A stretch of DNA of 64,000 nucleotides from an uncultured Bacteroidota bacterium (GTDB taxonomy: Bacteria > Bacteroidota > Bacteroidia > Bacteroidales > P3). The notes under the pieces were generated by a model. The model worked only from the letters and a program-made list of their open reading frames with translations, was not told the DNA's origin and searched no databases. Where the stretch lies: positions 186,001 through 250,000 of the forward strand of contig CADALO010000001.1 in NCBI GenBank assembly GCA_902788805.1, in the 5' to 3' direction. A program made the translations under genes and the position numbers. Positions 8,707-17,475 of the stretch are shown piece by piece (positions within the stretch are counted from its first letter, which is position 1; each line of letters opens with the position of its first letter).

Positions 8707-10211
8707 CCCCTCTTGATTCCCAGTTTTCCAAGCACACGCCTAACCAGCGTGCGCTCGTTGTACAGCACTACTGCCACATAGACGAGAAGCAGCAACGTGT
8801 TTACAGCCAGCGTCAGCCACTCTGAATCAAAGTGAATATGGCCCATTGCGACGAACACTGCCATAGCCAGCGCGAAATAGCCCAGAATAGCCTTGACGGG
8901 ATAGTTGACGGGATTGTAGCGCTGCCCGATAAAGTAGCTGAGCAGCATACACACGGCATAGCCGCAGAAACCGCCCCACGCGCAAGCCATATAGCCGTAG
9001 CGCGGCACGAATATGATATTCACTGCCAGCAGCACGATGCACCCGATGGCCGACATCACCGCGCCCCACCAGGTCTTGGCAATCAGCTTGTACCAGAACG
9101 ACAGGTTGAAGTAGATGCCCATAAAAATCTCGGCCATCATAACAATAGGCACCGCCCGCAGACCGTCCCAGTAGCGCTCCGAAATTATGTGGCGCAGAAT
9201 GTCCATATAGCCCACCACTGCCAGAAACGCCAGCAGCGTGAACATCACAAAGTATTTCATTACCAGCGCCTGACTGTCCTTGCTCTCCTTGCCGCCGCTG
9301 AAGACGAACGGCTCGTAGGCATAGCGGAATGCCTGGGTGATCATAGCCATTATCATTGCAATCTTGACGCAGGCGCCGTATATGCCCAGCTGGGCGTCGC
9401 CCTCGGCCCCCGGAACAAGGAAGCGGAAGCATATCTTGTCGGCCACCTGGTTCAGTATGCCTGCCAGTCCCAGCAGCAGCAACGGCCACGTATAACGCAG
9501 CATCTGCTTCACTAATCCGCGGTCGACGCCGAAGCGCAGATGGCGCAATTCGGGCACAAAGGCAAGCGTGATGGGCACCGTGCACAGAAGGTTGGACAGG
9601 AAAATGTAATACACCTGACGGTCAATGTTGTACCAGCCCATCCATTCGGGATGCGACACGGCCAGACGCGGTGCGACAAGGAAGAAAAACAGGTTCAGTC
9701 CGATGTTGCAGAATATGAACAGCAGCTTGAGGAACGCGAACTTCCACGCACGCCCCTTGAAACGCAGAAAGGCAAACAGTATCGCCTGAAATGCGTCGAA
9801 GGCCACAACAGTGGCCATAATGCGCAGGTATTCAGGATTGTCGGCATAACCCAAGCCCCTCGAAATGGGACCGATGAAGACAAAGACGGCAACCAAAAAC
9901 AGCAGCGCTACGCCGCCGACCATATAGAGCGCCGTAGAGAACACACGCTTGTAGTCTCCCTTGTTGTTGTTGGCAAAGTAGAAGAACGTTGTCTCCATAC
10001 CAAACGTAAGCAGCACAAGCAGCAGCGCCGTGTAGGCGTAAAGGTTGGTTACAACGCCATAGCCGCCCGAACTCACCAGTTTGTAAGTGTAGAGCGGTAC
10101 AAGCAGATAGTTCAGAAAACGACCCACAATCGAACTCAGACCATATATCATCGAGTCCGAAAAAAGTTTCTTTAGCGAATTGCCTTCACCCATAGCAGAT
10201 ATTGTTTTCAT
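8703..10211 (-). CDS. Polysaccharide (Wzx-type) flippase, MOP superfamily
   Basis: About 502 residues with 12-14 hydrophobic helices, opening L-K-K-L-F-S-D-S-M-I-Y-G-L, then G-R-F-L-N-Y-L-L-V-P-L-Y-T, the usual start of lipopolysaccharide O-unit and capsule flippases. A T-F-G-M-E-T-T-F-F-Y-F-A segment follows the first two helices as in the family. It moves undecaprenyl-linked oligosaccharides across the inner membrane. The start is taken at the ATG read from 10211; a longer frame to 10250 and a shorter ATG at 10193 are also possible. No glycosyltransferase genes lie beside it, so its polymer is unknown. Its 3' end overlaps the end of the plus-strand operon by 4 nt. Confidence 0.88.
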   Translation of the reverse strand: MKTISAMGEGNSLKKLFSDSMIYGLSSIVGRFLNYLLVPLYTYKLVSSGGYGVVTNLYAYTALLLVLLTFGMETTFFYFANNNKGDYKRVFSTALYMVGGVALLFLVAVFVFIGPISRGLGYADNPEYLRIMATVVAFDAFQAILFAFLRFKGRAWKFAFLKLLFIFCNIGLNLFFFLVAPRLAVSHPEWMGWYNIDRQVYYIFLSNLLCTVPITLAFVPELRHLRFGVDRGLVKQMLRYTWPLLLLGLAGILNQVADKICFRFLVPGAEGDAQLGIYGACVKIAMIMAMITQAFRYAYEPFVFSGGKESKDSQALVMKYFVMFTLLAFLAVVGYMDILRHIISERYWDGLRAVPIVMMAEIFMGIYFNLSFWYKLIAKTWWGAVMSAIGCIVLLAVNIIFVPRYGYMACAWGGFCGYAVCMLLSYFIGQRYNPVNYPVKAILGYFALAMAVFVAMGHIHFDSEWLTLAVNTLLLLVYVAVVLYNERTLVRRVLGKLGIKRG

Positions 10212-10449
10212 CACATAACTATAAACGCAAAAAAAAATTGTATCTGGCACCCAATTTTCCTCTCAAAAAAGAGCAGAAAACTTTTCGCAAAAAACCGTTC
10301 ATTTTTGCGAAAAACAGACCCTTTTGTTAAAAAGTATTAAAAAATCCTGTAACACATTGTAAACTAATAGTTTCAGAGCGTTTACAACAATTTTTGAAAA
10401 GCCTCGAAAAAGCCCCATTTTTGCCATTTTGCAACCCTCTGATTTCCAA

Positions 10450-10547
10450 GTACCAAATTCCTACCAAAGTTTACTCAAAGTTTTACCAAATTCTTATCAA
10501 ATTTCACCTCAGTAGAATTTGATAAAACTTTCGTCAATTTTTGGTAC
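10450..10547. repeat. 11-bp-periodic inverted repeat element D (98 bp)
   Basis: The left part has CAAA cores at 10454, 10465, 10476, 10487 and 10498, exactly 11 bp apart (units such as TACCAAATTCT). The right part has the complementary core at 10518, 10529 and 10540, again 11 bp apart. The outer ends GTACCAAA/TTTGGTAC and an inner hairpin TTATCAAATT/AATTTGATAA (10494-10503, 10516-10525) are perfectly inverted, but their centres differ by one unit. Architecture matches the 107-bp palindromes at 18585, 41375 and 61846 with a different unit sequence. Confidence 0.65.
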
Positions 10548-10700
10548 GATTTTAATCCTGTTTTTGGGCATAATTTTCCCGTTCCGGACGGATGGAAAAA
10601 ACGACTCGCAAACGGATGTGTGAGAGGCCGGGGATTGCAAGTCAATTCTTAAATAAAGATAAAAAATGCTCTTGGCAGTCGCTATTTGAAAAATGTTTGG

Positions 10701-10708
10701 TATTTTTG
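10701..10708 (+). promoter_or_regulatory. -7 promoter element before the hexosaminidase operon
   Basis: TATTTTTG, a perfect TAnnTTTG match, 16 bp before the start codon at 10725. No good -33 TTTG at 18-21 bp; the nearest TTGG is 26 bp upstream. Confidence 0.4.
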
Positions 10709-10724
10709 CAATTTATAAATAATT

Positions 10725-12590
10725 ATGATAAAAATGCAAAAGTGCTTATATAGAGCCTGTTTGATAGTTGTCGCGTCTGTTTTGTTTGCCTCTTGTGGCA
10801 AGAAAGTCGCAATAGACAGCTATGCCCTGATCCCTCAGCCGGTCGAAATGACTGTAGAGAGCGGCACCTTCTCGCTCACCTCGTCTACCAAGTGCTATGC
10901 CGGCAATATGGGACAGAACGACCCTGTTATCAAGTTCATATCCACCCGTCTGCGCCATTGGCACTTCAATCCGGTACTGGCTGGCAAGCCTGAGGCCAAC
11001 TGCCTTCAGTTCCTTGTCAATGAGCAATATCTGGACGAGCTCGGCGACGAAGGCTATCAGATAGATGTCGATAAGAGCGGCGTGGTGGTCAGCGCCAATA
11101 CCGAGCGCGGCCTCTTCTATGGCTTCCAGACTTTTGTGCAGATGCTGCCCGAGGACGTGGCGACAACACGCTACAGCAAGATAGACCTGCCGTACTGCCA
11201 CATCAAGGACTATCCCCGCTTCGAGTGGCGCGGATGCCATCTTGACGTGTCGCGTCATTTCTTTGGCGTAAGCCAGGTCAAGAAGATTCTTGACGTGATG
11301 GCACTCTACAAGATGAACAAGTTCCACTGGCACCTCACCGACGACCACGGCTGGCGAATAGAGATAGAGAAATATCCGTTGCTCAACGACATAGGCTCGT
11401 GGCGCGTGGATCGCGACGACCAGCCCTGGGGCGAGGCCGACCCCGCCGGCGAAGGGGAACAGCGCACCAATGGTGGCTACTACACCAAAGACGAGATAGC
11501 GGAAATCGTGAACTATGCCGCCGAGCGCTTCATCGACGTCGTGCCCGAAATCGAGATACCGGGGCACTGCTGTGCCGTGCTTGAGGCCTATCCTCAGTTT
11601 GCCTGTGCCGGCGACGACACTACCTATACCGTCCAGTTCGGCCCTTACTGGCCTCCGCGTGCCATTCTGTGCGGCGGCAACGACAGTGTTATGACTTTCC
11701 TCAAGGACGTTATGGATGAAATCATTCCGCTTTTCCCTTACAAGTACATCCACATCGGAGGCGACGAGGCAGTGAAGGACAACTGGACCCGCTGCCCGCG
11801 CTGCAAGAAGCGTATGCGTGAGCTGAAAATGACCGACTACGAGCAGTTGCAAGGATGGATGATTGTTGAGATGGAGAACTATGTACGCCTTCAGGGACGC
11901 AGCATTATCGGCTGGGACGAGATACTCGACGGCGGCGTGTCGCCCGAAGCGACAGTGATGTCGTGGCGTGGCGAAAAGGGCGGAATAGCGGCTGCGCGTC
12001 GCGGCAACGACGTGATAATGACACCGATAGACTATTGCTACTTCAATTTCTACCAGGCCAATGCCGATTTCCAGCCGCCGGCGATGCCCAATTCTCTCAT
12101 AACGCTTAGCAAGGTGTATGGCTATGACCCGATGCCCAAGGGATTGACGGCAAGCCAGCAGAAGCATATCCTTGGCGGCCAAGCCAATTTGTGGACGGAA
12201 TATATCAATACCCCTGAGATGACAGAATATATGCTGTTGCCACGTTTGTGCGCAATGGCAGAGAACCTGTGGTCGCCGCTGAGCGTTAAGAACTGGCAGC
12301 GTTTCCGCTCTGATGTGGCTCGCCATACCGTAAGGCTTGCGGCCAACGACTATACCGTGGGCAGCGGCTCGTTCAAGCCTCTCGTGGATGTCGAGAAGAC
12401 TGCCGACGGCAAGCGTTTGGTGACGCTTGACTGGGAAGTGGAGGGAACCCACTTCTATTATCGTGTCGGCGACGGCCAGTTCGTTAGGTATGAGAATCCT
12501 TTCGAGGTGGCGAAAGGCGACAGCATCTCGACGGTGGCATTCTATAAAGGTATGATGAAAGAGAAGGTATATACCTTCAACATAAAATGA
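10725..12590 (+). CDS. Beta-N-acetylhexosaminidase, GH20 lipoprotein
   Basis: 621-residue secreted lipoprotein (lipobox VLFASC near 20-25) that removes terminal GlcNAc/GalNAc from glycans. The N-terminal GH20b domain (IPQPVEMTVESG onward) precedes the (beta/alpha)8 barrel with F-E-W-R-G-C-H-L-D-V-S-R-H, MNKFHWHLTDDHGWRIEI, and catalytic H-I-G-G-D-E at 343-348, where D347-E348 is the substrate-assisted pair. WRGEKGG and GGQANLWTEY follow. The last ~90 residues form a small beta domain. The gene heads an operon that continues into an acyltransferase 16 bp downstream. A host-glycan, food or cell-wall substrate cannot be told apart. An alternative ATG lies three codons in. Confidence 0.93.
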   Translation: MIKMQKCLYRACLIVVASVLFASCGKKVAIDSYALIPQPVEMTVESGTFSLTSSTKCYAGNMGQNDPVIKFISTRLRHWHFNPVLAGKPEANCLQFLVNEQYLDELGDEGYQIDVDKSGVVVSANTERGLFYGFQTFVQMLPEDVATTRYSKIDLPYCHIKDYPRFEWRGCHLDVSRHFFGVSQVKKILDVMALYKMNKFHWHLTDDHGWRIEIEKYPLLNDIGSWRVDRDDQPWGEADPAGEGEQRTNGGYYTKDEIAEIVNYAAERFIDVVPEIEIPGHCCAVLEAYPQFACAGDDTTYTVQFGPYWPPRAILCGGNDSVMTFLKDVMDEIIPLFPYKYIHIGGDEAVKDNWTRCPRCKKRMRELKMTDYEQLQGWMIVEMENYVRLQGRSIIGWDEILDGGVSPEATVMSWRGEKGGIAAARRGNDVIMTPIDYCYFNFYQANADFQPPAMPNSLITLSKVYGYDPMPKGLTASQQKHILGGQANLWTEYINTPEMTEYMLLPRLCAMAENLWSPLSVKNWQRFRSDVARHTVRLAANDYTVGSGSFKPLVDVEKTADGKRLVTLDWEVEGTHFYYRVGDGQFVRYENPFEVAKGDSISTVAFYKGMMKEKVYTFNIK

Positions 12591-12606
12591 CAGAAAGCAA
12601 CAGATA

Positions 12607-13743
12607 ATGAGTGATTTTGATTTTTCAAGCATTGAACCCTACAATAGCCAGGAGGTGCCGAAAGCGATAGCACGCCTGGCGCACAACCCAATGTTTACGA
12701 GGTTGGTGAAGACGATGAACCCCAAGGCCGATGCCTCAAGCTTCTCGGCCCTGATGGAGTGCATCACTACCTGCGACGAGTTGCAGTATATGGTGATGCG
12801 CCCGCTTATCTACCAGATCGTGCAGCGCAGCGCATCGTCGTTCACCTACGACGGATTGGAGAACTTGGACAAGGGCAAGTCATATCTCTTCGTATCAAAC
12901 CATAGAGACATAACTCTCGATGCAGGTTTGCTTGATGTTGCCCTCATCTCGAACGGCTACAAGACACCTGAGATAGGCTTTGGCAACAACTTGATGAAGA
13001 ACGACTTTATCATAGACCTCTTCCGCCTTAACAAGATGTTCACCATCATTCGTGATGGCTCGCGTCGCGACTTCTACAACAACTCTATGTTCTTGTCGAA
13101 CTACATCCACCACGTGCTCTTTGAGAAAAAGAGTTCCGTCTGGATTGCGCAGCGCAATGGCCGCACCAAGAACGGCGACGACCGTACCGACCAGGGACTT
13201 CTCAAGATGTTCTCGATGGCTGGCACGGGCGACTTTGAGGCCGATTTCAACAGCCTTCAGATAGTGCCTGTGGCCATCAGCTATGAGTATGAGCCTTGCG
13301 ACTTGATGAAGAGCGTTGCCGAATACATAGCATCTACGGGCATATATGAAAAGTCGGCACACGAGGACGTACTCAGTATTATGGTTGGCATTTCGCAGCA
13401 GAAAGGTGACATTCACCTGCATTTCTGCAATCCCATTTCGCCTGAGGAAGTGGCCCATTGCGCAAGCCTTGTCAAGAACGAACGCTTCGCGGCACTGGCC
13501 AACGTTATAGACAATCACATTCATAAAGGATATAAACTGCATAAAACTAATTATATAGCTGCCGACCTGCTGAGAGGCGAGGCAAAGTATGATGACTCCT
13601 ACACAACCGACCAAATGGAGAAGTTCATTGAATACGCCGAGCACTCCACGCTGAAAGGGCCATCGTTGGCAGCACGGGAGAGCATAATGGATTTCTTCCT
13701 TACCATATACGCTAACCCCGTATTCAATAAAGAAAAGCTATGA
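12607..13743 (+). CDS. Glycerolipid acyltransferase (PlsC superfamily)
   Basis: 378 residues, cytosolic face of the membrane. The PlsC core has F-V-S-N-H-R-D-I-T-L-D-A near 95-106 with H99 and D101/D105 in place of the usual HX4D spacing, then L-F-R-L-N-K-M-F-T-I-I-R-D near 138, WIAQRNGRTKNGDDRTDQG near 179 (substrate-phosphate block) and P-V-A-I-S-Y-E-Y-E-P near 221. The C-terminal ~130 residues are an extra helical part typical of the long Bacteroidetes members annotated 1-acylglycerol-3-phosphate acyltransferase. Its stop overlaps the next start as ATGA, so translation is coupled to the amidohydrolase. The exact acceptor lipid is unknown. Confidence 0.8.
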   Translation: MSDFDFSSIEPYNSQEVPKAIARLAHNPMFTRLVKTMNPKADASSFSALMECITTCDELQYMVMRPLIYQIVQRSASSFTYDGLENLDKGKSYLFVSNHRDITLDAGLLDVALISNGYKTPEIGFGNNLMKNDFIIDLFRLNKMFTIIRDGSRRDFYNNSMFLSNYIHHVLFEKKSSVWIAQRNGRTKNGDDRTDQGLLKMFSMAGTGDFEADFNSLQIVPVAISYEYEPCDLMKSVAEYIASTGIYEKSAHEDVLSIMVGISQQKGDIHLHFCNPISPEEVAHCASLVKNERFAALANVIDNHIHKGYKLHKTNYIAADLLRGEAKYDDSYTTDQMEKFIEYAEHSTLKGPSLAARESIMDFFLTIYANPVFNKEKL

Positions 13744-14942
13744 TAGATAAAATCAAACAGATAGCTAAACGTATCAATCCTGAAGTTATTGAATGGCGAC
13801 GCTGGTTGCACCGCCACCCCGAACTGTCGCAGCAAGAGTACGGCACAATGGAATATGTGGCCGAACGCCTGCGTGAGATGGGGCTTGAACCGAAAACGGG
13901 CATTGGCAAGACCGGATGTATGGCGCTGTTGCGCGGCGGTATCGAGCCCGACAGCTACTGCGTGGCCCTGCGCAGCGACTACGACGCGTTGCCGCTACAA
14001 GAGGACACAGGCCTGCCGTTTGCGTCCGAAAACCCTGGCGTGATGCACGCCTGCGGCCACGATATGCACACCAGCTCGCTGCTGGGTGCCGCCAAGATAT
14101 TGTGCGAGATTCGTGAACAATTGCACGGAACCATAATGTTCATCTTTGAACCGTCGGAAGAAATGTACCCTGGCGGCGCACGAATGATGATGGACGACGG
14201 CCTTTTCAACGACCTTATGCCGAACGAGATATACGCTTTCCACTGCCTGCCCGAGATGGATTGCGGGCGCGTGGGTATGCGCAAAGGCAAGTATATGGCC
14301 TCGACCGACGAACTCTATTGGACCGTGAAGGGTAGGGGAGGCCACGGCGCCACGCCGCATCTCAGCGTCGACCCCATACTGATCGCCAGTCACATAGTTG
14401 TAGCCTTGCAACAGGTTGTGAGCCGCAACGCATCGCCGATGATGCCCACCACGCTCAGCTTCGGCAAATTCATTGGTAGCGGACGCACCAACATCATTCC
14501 AGACGAGGTGAAGATGGAGGGCATCATACGTACCTTCGACGAGAAATGGCGCCTCGAGGCACACGAAAAGATACGCAAGATTTCGTGTGGCATAGCTGAG
14601 AGTATGGGCGGCGAGTGCGACCTCTTCATCGACTACGGCTACCCCTACGTGGTCAACGACGACGAATGCACCCAGCAGGTGCACGACAACGCCTGCGCCT
14701 TCATCGGCAGCGACAAGGTCGAATGGCTTGATATGCGTATGACGGCAGAGGACTTTGCCTTCTTCGCGCAGAAGATTCCCGCTTGCTATTTCCGCATTGG
14801 CATCCACGTGCCCGGCACGCCGTTCAGCAACCTTCACCGTCCCAACCTGATTGTCGACGAGCGCTCCATCGAGCTTGCCAACGGCCTGATAGCCTACAAC
14901 GCTTATATGGCATTGAACAACAGAATAAAGGAGACCAAATGA
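13740..14942 (+). CDS. M20 family amidohydrolase (N-acyl-amino acid / hippurate hydrolase type)
   Basis: 400 residues. Metal-binding motifs: H-A-C-G-H-D-M-H near 103-110, preceded by A-L-R-S-D-Y-D-A-L-P, then EPSEEMYPGG near 137-146 holding the catalytic Glu and a metal Glu, and a C-terminal E-D-F-A-F-F-A near 341. The dimerisation lid (KGRGGHGATPHL) lies near 198. Enzymes of this group hydrolyse N-acyl amino acids or indole-amino-acid conjugates with one or two divalent metals. It overlaps both neighbours by 4 nt (ATGA), so it belongs to a coupled block with the acyltransferase and the MATE transporter. Substrate unknown; coupling to a transporter suggests import or export of the product. 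Confidence 0.88.
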   Translation: MIDKIKQIAKRINPEVIEWRRWLHRHPELSQQEYGTMEYVAERLREMGLEPKTGIGKTGCMALLRGGIEPDSYCVALRSDYDALPLQEDTGLPFASENPGVMHACGHDMHTSSLLGAAKILCEIREQLHGTIMFIFEPSEEMYPGGARMMMDDGLFNDLMPNEIYAFHCLPEMDCGRVGMRKGKYMASTDELYWTVKGRGGHGATPHLSVDPILIASHIVVALQQVVSRNASPMMPTTLSFGKFIGSGRTNIIPDEVKMEGIIRTFDEKWRLEAHEKIRKISCGIAESMGGECDLFIDYGYPYVVNDDECTQQVHDNACAFIGSDKVEWLDMRMTAEDFAFFAQKIPACYFRIGIHVPGTPFSNLHRPNLIVDERSIELANGLIAYNAYMALNNRIKETK

Positions 14943-16378
14943 CCGCAATAGACACCACTAAAGCGCTCGAGACCAAGAGCATCAAGCAGTTGCTGTGGGA
15001 ATATGCGCTGCCCGCGGTGGCAAGCCAAGTGGTTACGTCTGTCTACAATATCGTTGACCGCATTTTCCTGGGCAACAGTGGCGACGGCAACGGAAAGCTC
15101 TACCTCGCAGCCCTGGCCATAACGTTCCCGCTGATGAACATCATCCACGCCTTTGGCTCGCTGGTCGGTGCCGGCGCTTCGGCCCGAATGAGCATCGTCC
15201 TTGGCCGCAAGGATGTGCGCTGGGCAGAGAAAATCCTCGGCAACACAATGCTGTTGACTTTCTTCTTCGGCTTCCTGTTTGTCACAGCGGGCTACCTGTG
15301 GATGAAGCCCATACTTGTCCTGTTCGGTGCCTCGTCCGACACGATAAACTACGCCTGCCAGTATATGGACATCGTCTTGCCGGGTATGTTTCTGGTGACG
15401 CTCACCTACAACCTCACGGGCCTCATCCGTGCATCCGGCTACCCCACCAAAGCGATGTGGATTATGGTAGGCGGTGCAGTTGTGAACATCTTTCTCGACT
15501 TTCTGTTTATCAATGTCTTGGGCAAAGGTGTGGTTGGCGCTGCGTGGGGCACGACAATTTCTATGGCCCTCACCGCCCTGGTGTCGGTAATGCACTTTGT
15601 CCAGCCCAAGTCGTTCATACGCTTCCACAAGCACGTATGGCAGCCCAAACTCTACATCTTCCGTAACATTTTGGCCATCGGCATCAGCCCCTTCTCTATG
15701 AACGTCGCTGCTTTTGCGGTCGTTGCTGTCCTCAACCGCCAGCTGGCCTTTTACGGGGGCGACAATGCCGTGGCGGTCTATGGAGTTGTCAACTCGGCCG
15801 CAGGCCTGATAATTATGATGTTCCTCGGCGTTTGCCAGGGTATGCAGCCCATTGCGGGCTACAACTTCGGCGCAGGCCGCAACGACCGCCTCAAGGAGGT
15901 CTACATACTGACGATGAAGGTCTGTATCTTGCTCGGCGTGATAGGCACGACGGTCTCTATGCTCTTTCCCGGAGCCATTATAAGATGCTTCAACTCCGAG
16001 GCCGAGATTCTGCGCGTCGGCGTCCCTGCTTTGCGCTACCTGATGGTATTCGCGCCCCTCATCGCATATACGGTTGTCAACTCACAGCTCTTCCAGTCAA
16101 TCGACCTGCCCTGGATAGCTATAGTCACCAGCCTGTCGAGACAGGTGATATTCCTGATTCCCATCTCGTTGGTGCTGCCCGGCATAATGTACAACCTGAG
16201 CGGAGCGATGGACGACGGAGTCACCGGCGTGTGGATGTCGTGTATGATATGCGACTTCCTCGGCGCTGCGCTCTCCACGGTGCTGCTGCTGGCCAACCGC
16301 AAGGTGTTCAGGCAGGGCTACGTGCCGCCCGTGCGCAGGCCGCGCAAAGAGGCTGGTCCTAAAGACAGCAACCAATAA
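14939..16378 (+). CDS. MATE family multidrug/metabolite exporter
   Basis: 479 residues from the ATG at 14939, which overlaps the previous stop as ATGA; the same frame is open further upstream but inside the amidohydrolase. Twelve hydrophobic helices in two halves. Family marks are K-Q-L-L-W-E-Y-A-L-P-A near 16, Y-N-I-V-D-R-I-F-L-G near 37-46, G-A-G-A-S-A-R-M-S near 77, N-L-T-G-L-I-R-A-S-G-Y-P near 156, and Q-G-M-Q-P-I-A-G-Y-N-F-G-A near 300. MATE transporters export cations, drugs or metabolites by Na+ or H+ antiport. The position directly after an acyl-amino-acid hydrolase may point to export of that pathway's product (inference). Confidence 0.9.
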   Translation: MTAIDTTKALETKSIKQLLWEYALPAVASQVVTSVYNIVDRIFLGNSGDGNGKLYLAALAITFPLMNIIHAFGSLVGAGASARMSIVLGRKDVRWAEKILGNTMLLTFFFGFLFVTAGYLWMKPILVLFGASSDTINYACQYMDIVLPGMFLVTLTYNLTGLIRASGYPTKAMWIMVGGAVVNIFLDFLFINVLGKGVVGAAWGTTISMALTALVSVMHFVQPKSFIRFHKHVWQPKLYIFRNILAIGISPFSMNVAAFAVVAVLNRQLAFYGGDNAVAVYGVVNSAAGLIIMMFLGVCQGMQPIAGYNFGAGRNDRLKEVYILTMKVCILLGVIGTTVSMLFPGAIIRCFNSEAEILRVGVPALRYLMVFAPLIAYTVVNSQLFQSIDLPWIAIVTSLSRQVIFLIPISLVLPGIMYNLSGAMDDGVTGVWMSCMICDFLGAALSTVLLLANRKVFRQGYVPPVRRPRKEAGPKDSNQ

Positions 16379-16389
16379 TACAGAAATAT

Positions 16390-17475
16390 ATGAAAGACAC
16401 CATCACCAAGATAGTCCTTACCGGCGGCCCTTGTGCAGGCAAGACCACAGCCTTGGCCCGCATTGTTGAGCACTTCTCGGGAATGGGCTACTATGTGCTT
16501 ACCGTGCCAGAGGCGGCCACGCTCTTCTCCCAGTCGGGCGTCGATTTCCTGACGGCCAACAAGCCGCTTTTCGTCGAAAGCGAACGCCAGCTGATGGAGT
16601 TCCAGCTCGAAATGGAAGACCGCTTGGAACGCATAGCCGAGCGTAGCGGCCAGCCTTCGCTCATTGTCTGCGACCGCGGCACGATGGACATACGCGCCTA
16701 TATGCGGCAAGAGATGTGGGACAGCCTGCTGCAGTCGATCGACAAGACCGTGGTAGAGCTGCGCGACGCCCGCTATGCTGCGGTGATTCATATGTCCACC
16801 GCCGCCAAAGGCGCCGAGAAATTCTACACGCTCGGCAACAATGCCGCACGCAGCGAGAGCCCCGAGCAGGCAAGGGCAATCGACGACCGGTTGATGACCG
16901 TCTGGACGGGCCATCCGCATCTGCGCGTGATAGGCAACGACTGCGGCTTCGAGGAAAAAATCAACCGTGTGCTCAAGGAGATAGCCCACGTGCTTGGCGT
17001 GCCGCAACCCATTGAGATTGAACGCAAATACCTCGTCGAGCTCACGGGCGAGATTCCAAACAGCAACGTCAGCGAGATAAAGCAGACCTATCTGCTCCCC
17101 ATCGACGGCCAGGAACGCCGTCTGCGTATGCGCGGCGAGAACGGCCACAGCGTCTACTTCCTCACCACCAAGATACGTCTGGCTGCCGACCGTAGCTACG
17201 AGCACGAATGCCAGATAAGCGAAAACAGATACCTCGAACTGCTGCGCGAGGCCAATCCCGCAAAGTGCACCGTCGTCAAGCACCGCACCTGCTTCCTGTG
17301 GAAGGACCAGTACTTTGAACTCGACGAATTCCTCGAGCCCAAACTGGACCATCTGATGCTCGAGATAGAAGATGCTGAGGACGAGGCGTCGGTCAAGTTC
17401 CCGCCTTTCCTGCGCGTTATCAAGGATGTCACCGGCGACGCTGCATACTACAACTCTAACATCGCAAAGATATGA
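16390..17475 (+). CDS. P-loop NTPase (AAA_28/TTD14-like) fused to a CYTH triphosphate-tunnel domain
   Basis: 361 residues in two domains. The first ~195 form a nucleoside-kinase-like P-loop NTPase with Walker A TGGPCAGKTT at 11-20, an acidic switch V-P-E-A-A-T-L-F near 40 and VCDRGTMD near 95-102. The rest is a CYTH domain: the signature E-I-E-R-K at 209-213 (ExExK), then R-R-L-R-M-R, E-H-E-C-Q-I and an F-L-E-P-K-L end with acidic strand LMLEIEDAEDE. CYTH folds bind triphosphorylated ligands such as PPPi, thiamine-PPP or nucleotides. The same AAA_28 plus CYTH order is known from animal TTD14. The biochemical role in bacteria is not known to me. The stop overlaps the murB start by 4 nt. Confidence 0.82.
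   Translation: MKDTITKIVLTGGPCAGKTTALARIVEHFSGMGYYVLTVPEAATLFSQSGVDFLTANKPLFVESERQLMEFQLEMEDRLERIAERSGQPSLIVCDRGTMDIRAYMRQEMWDSLLQSIDKTVVELRDARYAAVIHMSTAAKGAEKFYTLGNNAARSESPEQARAIDDRLMTVWTGHPHLRVIGNDCGFEEKINRVLKEIAHVLGVPQPIEIERKYLVELTGEIPNSNVSEIKQTYLLPIDGQERRLRMRGENGHSVYFLTTKIRLAADRSYEHECQISENRYLELLREANPAKCTVVKHRTCFLWKDQYFELDEFLEPKLDHLMLEIEDAEDEASVKFPPFLRVIKDVTGDAAYYNSNIAKI

Larger units (their letters stand above)
10251..10724. other. AT-rich 474-bp divergent intergenic region
   Basis: No coding frame. It separates the minus-strand flippase from the plus-strand hexosaminidase operon. It holds an 11-bp-periodic inverted repeat at 10450-10547 and a -7 promoter box at 10701. A stretch of A/T runs lies near 10260-10420. 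Confidence 0.7.

Noticed and set aside
10746..12632. 628-codon open frame antisense to the GH20 gene
   Set aside because: Same reason: the plus strand has complete GH20 motifs and a lipobox.
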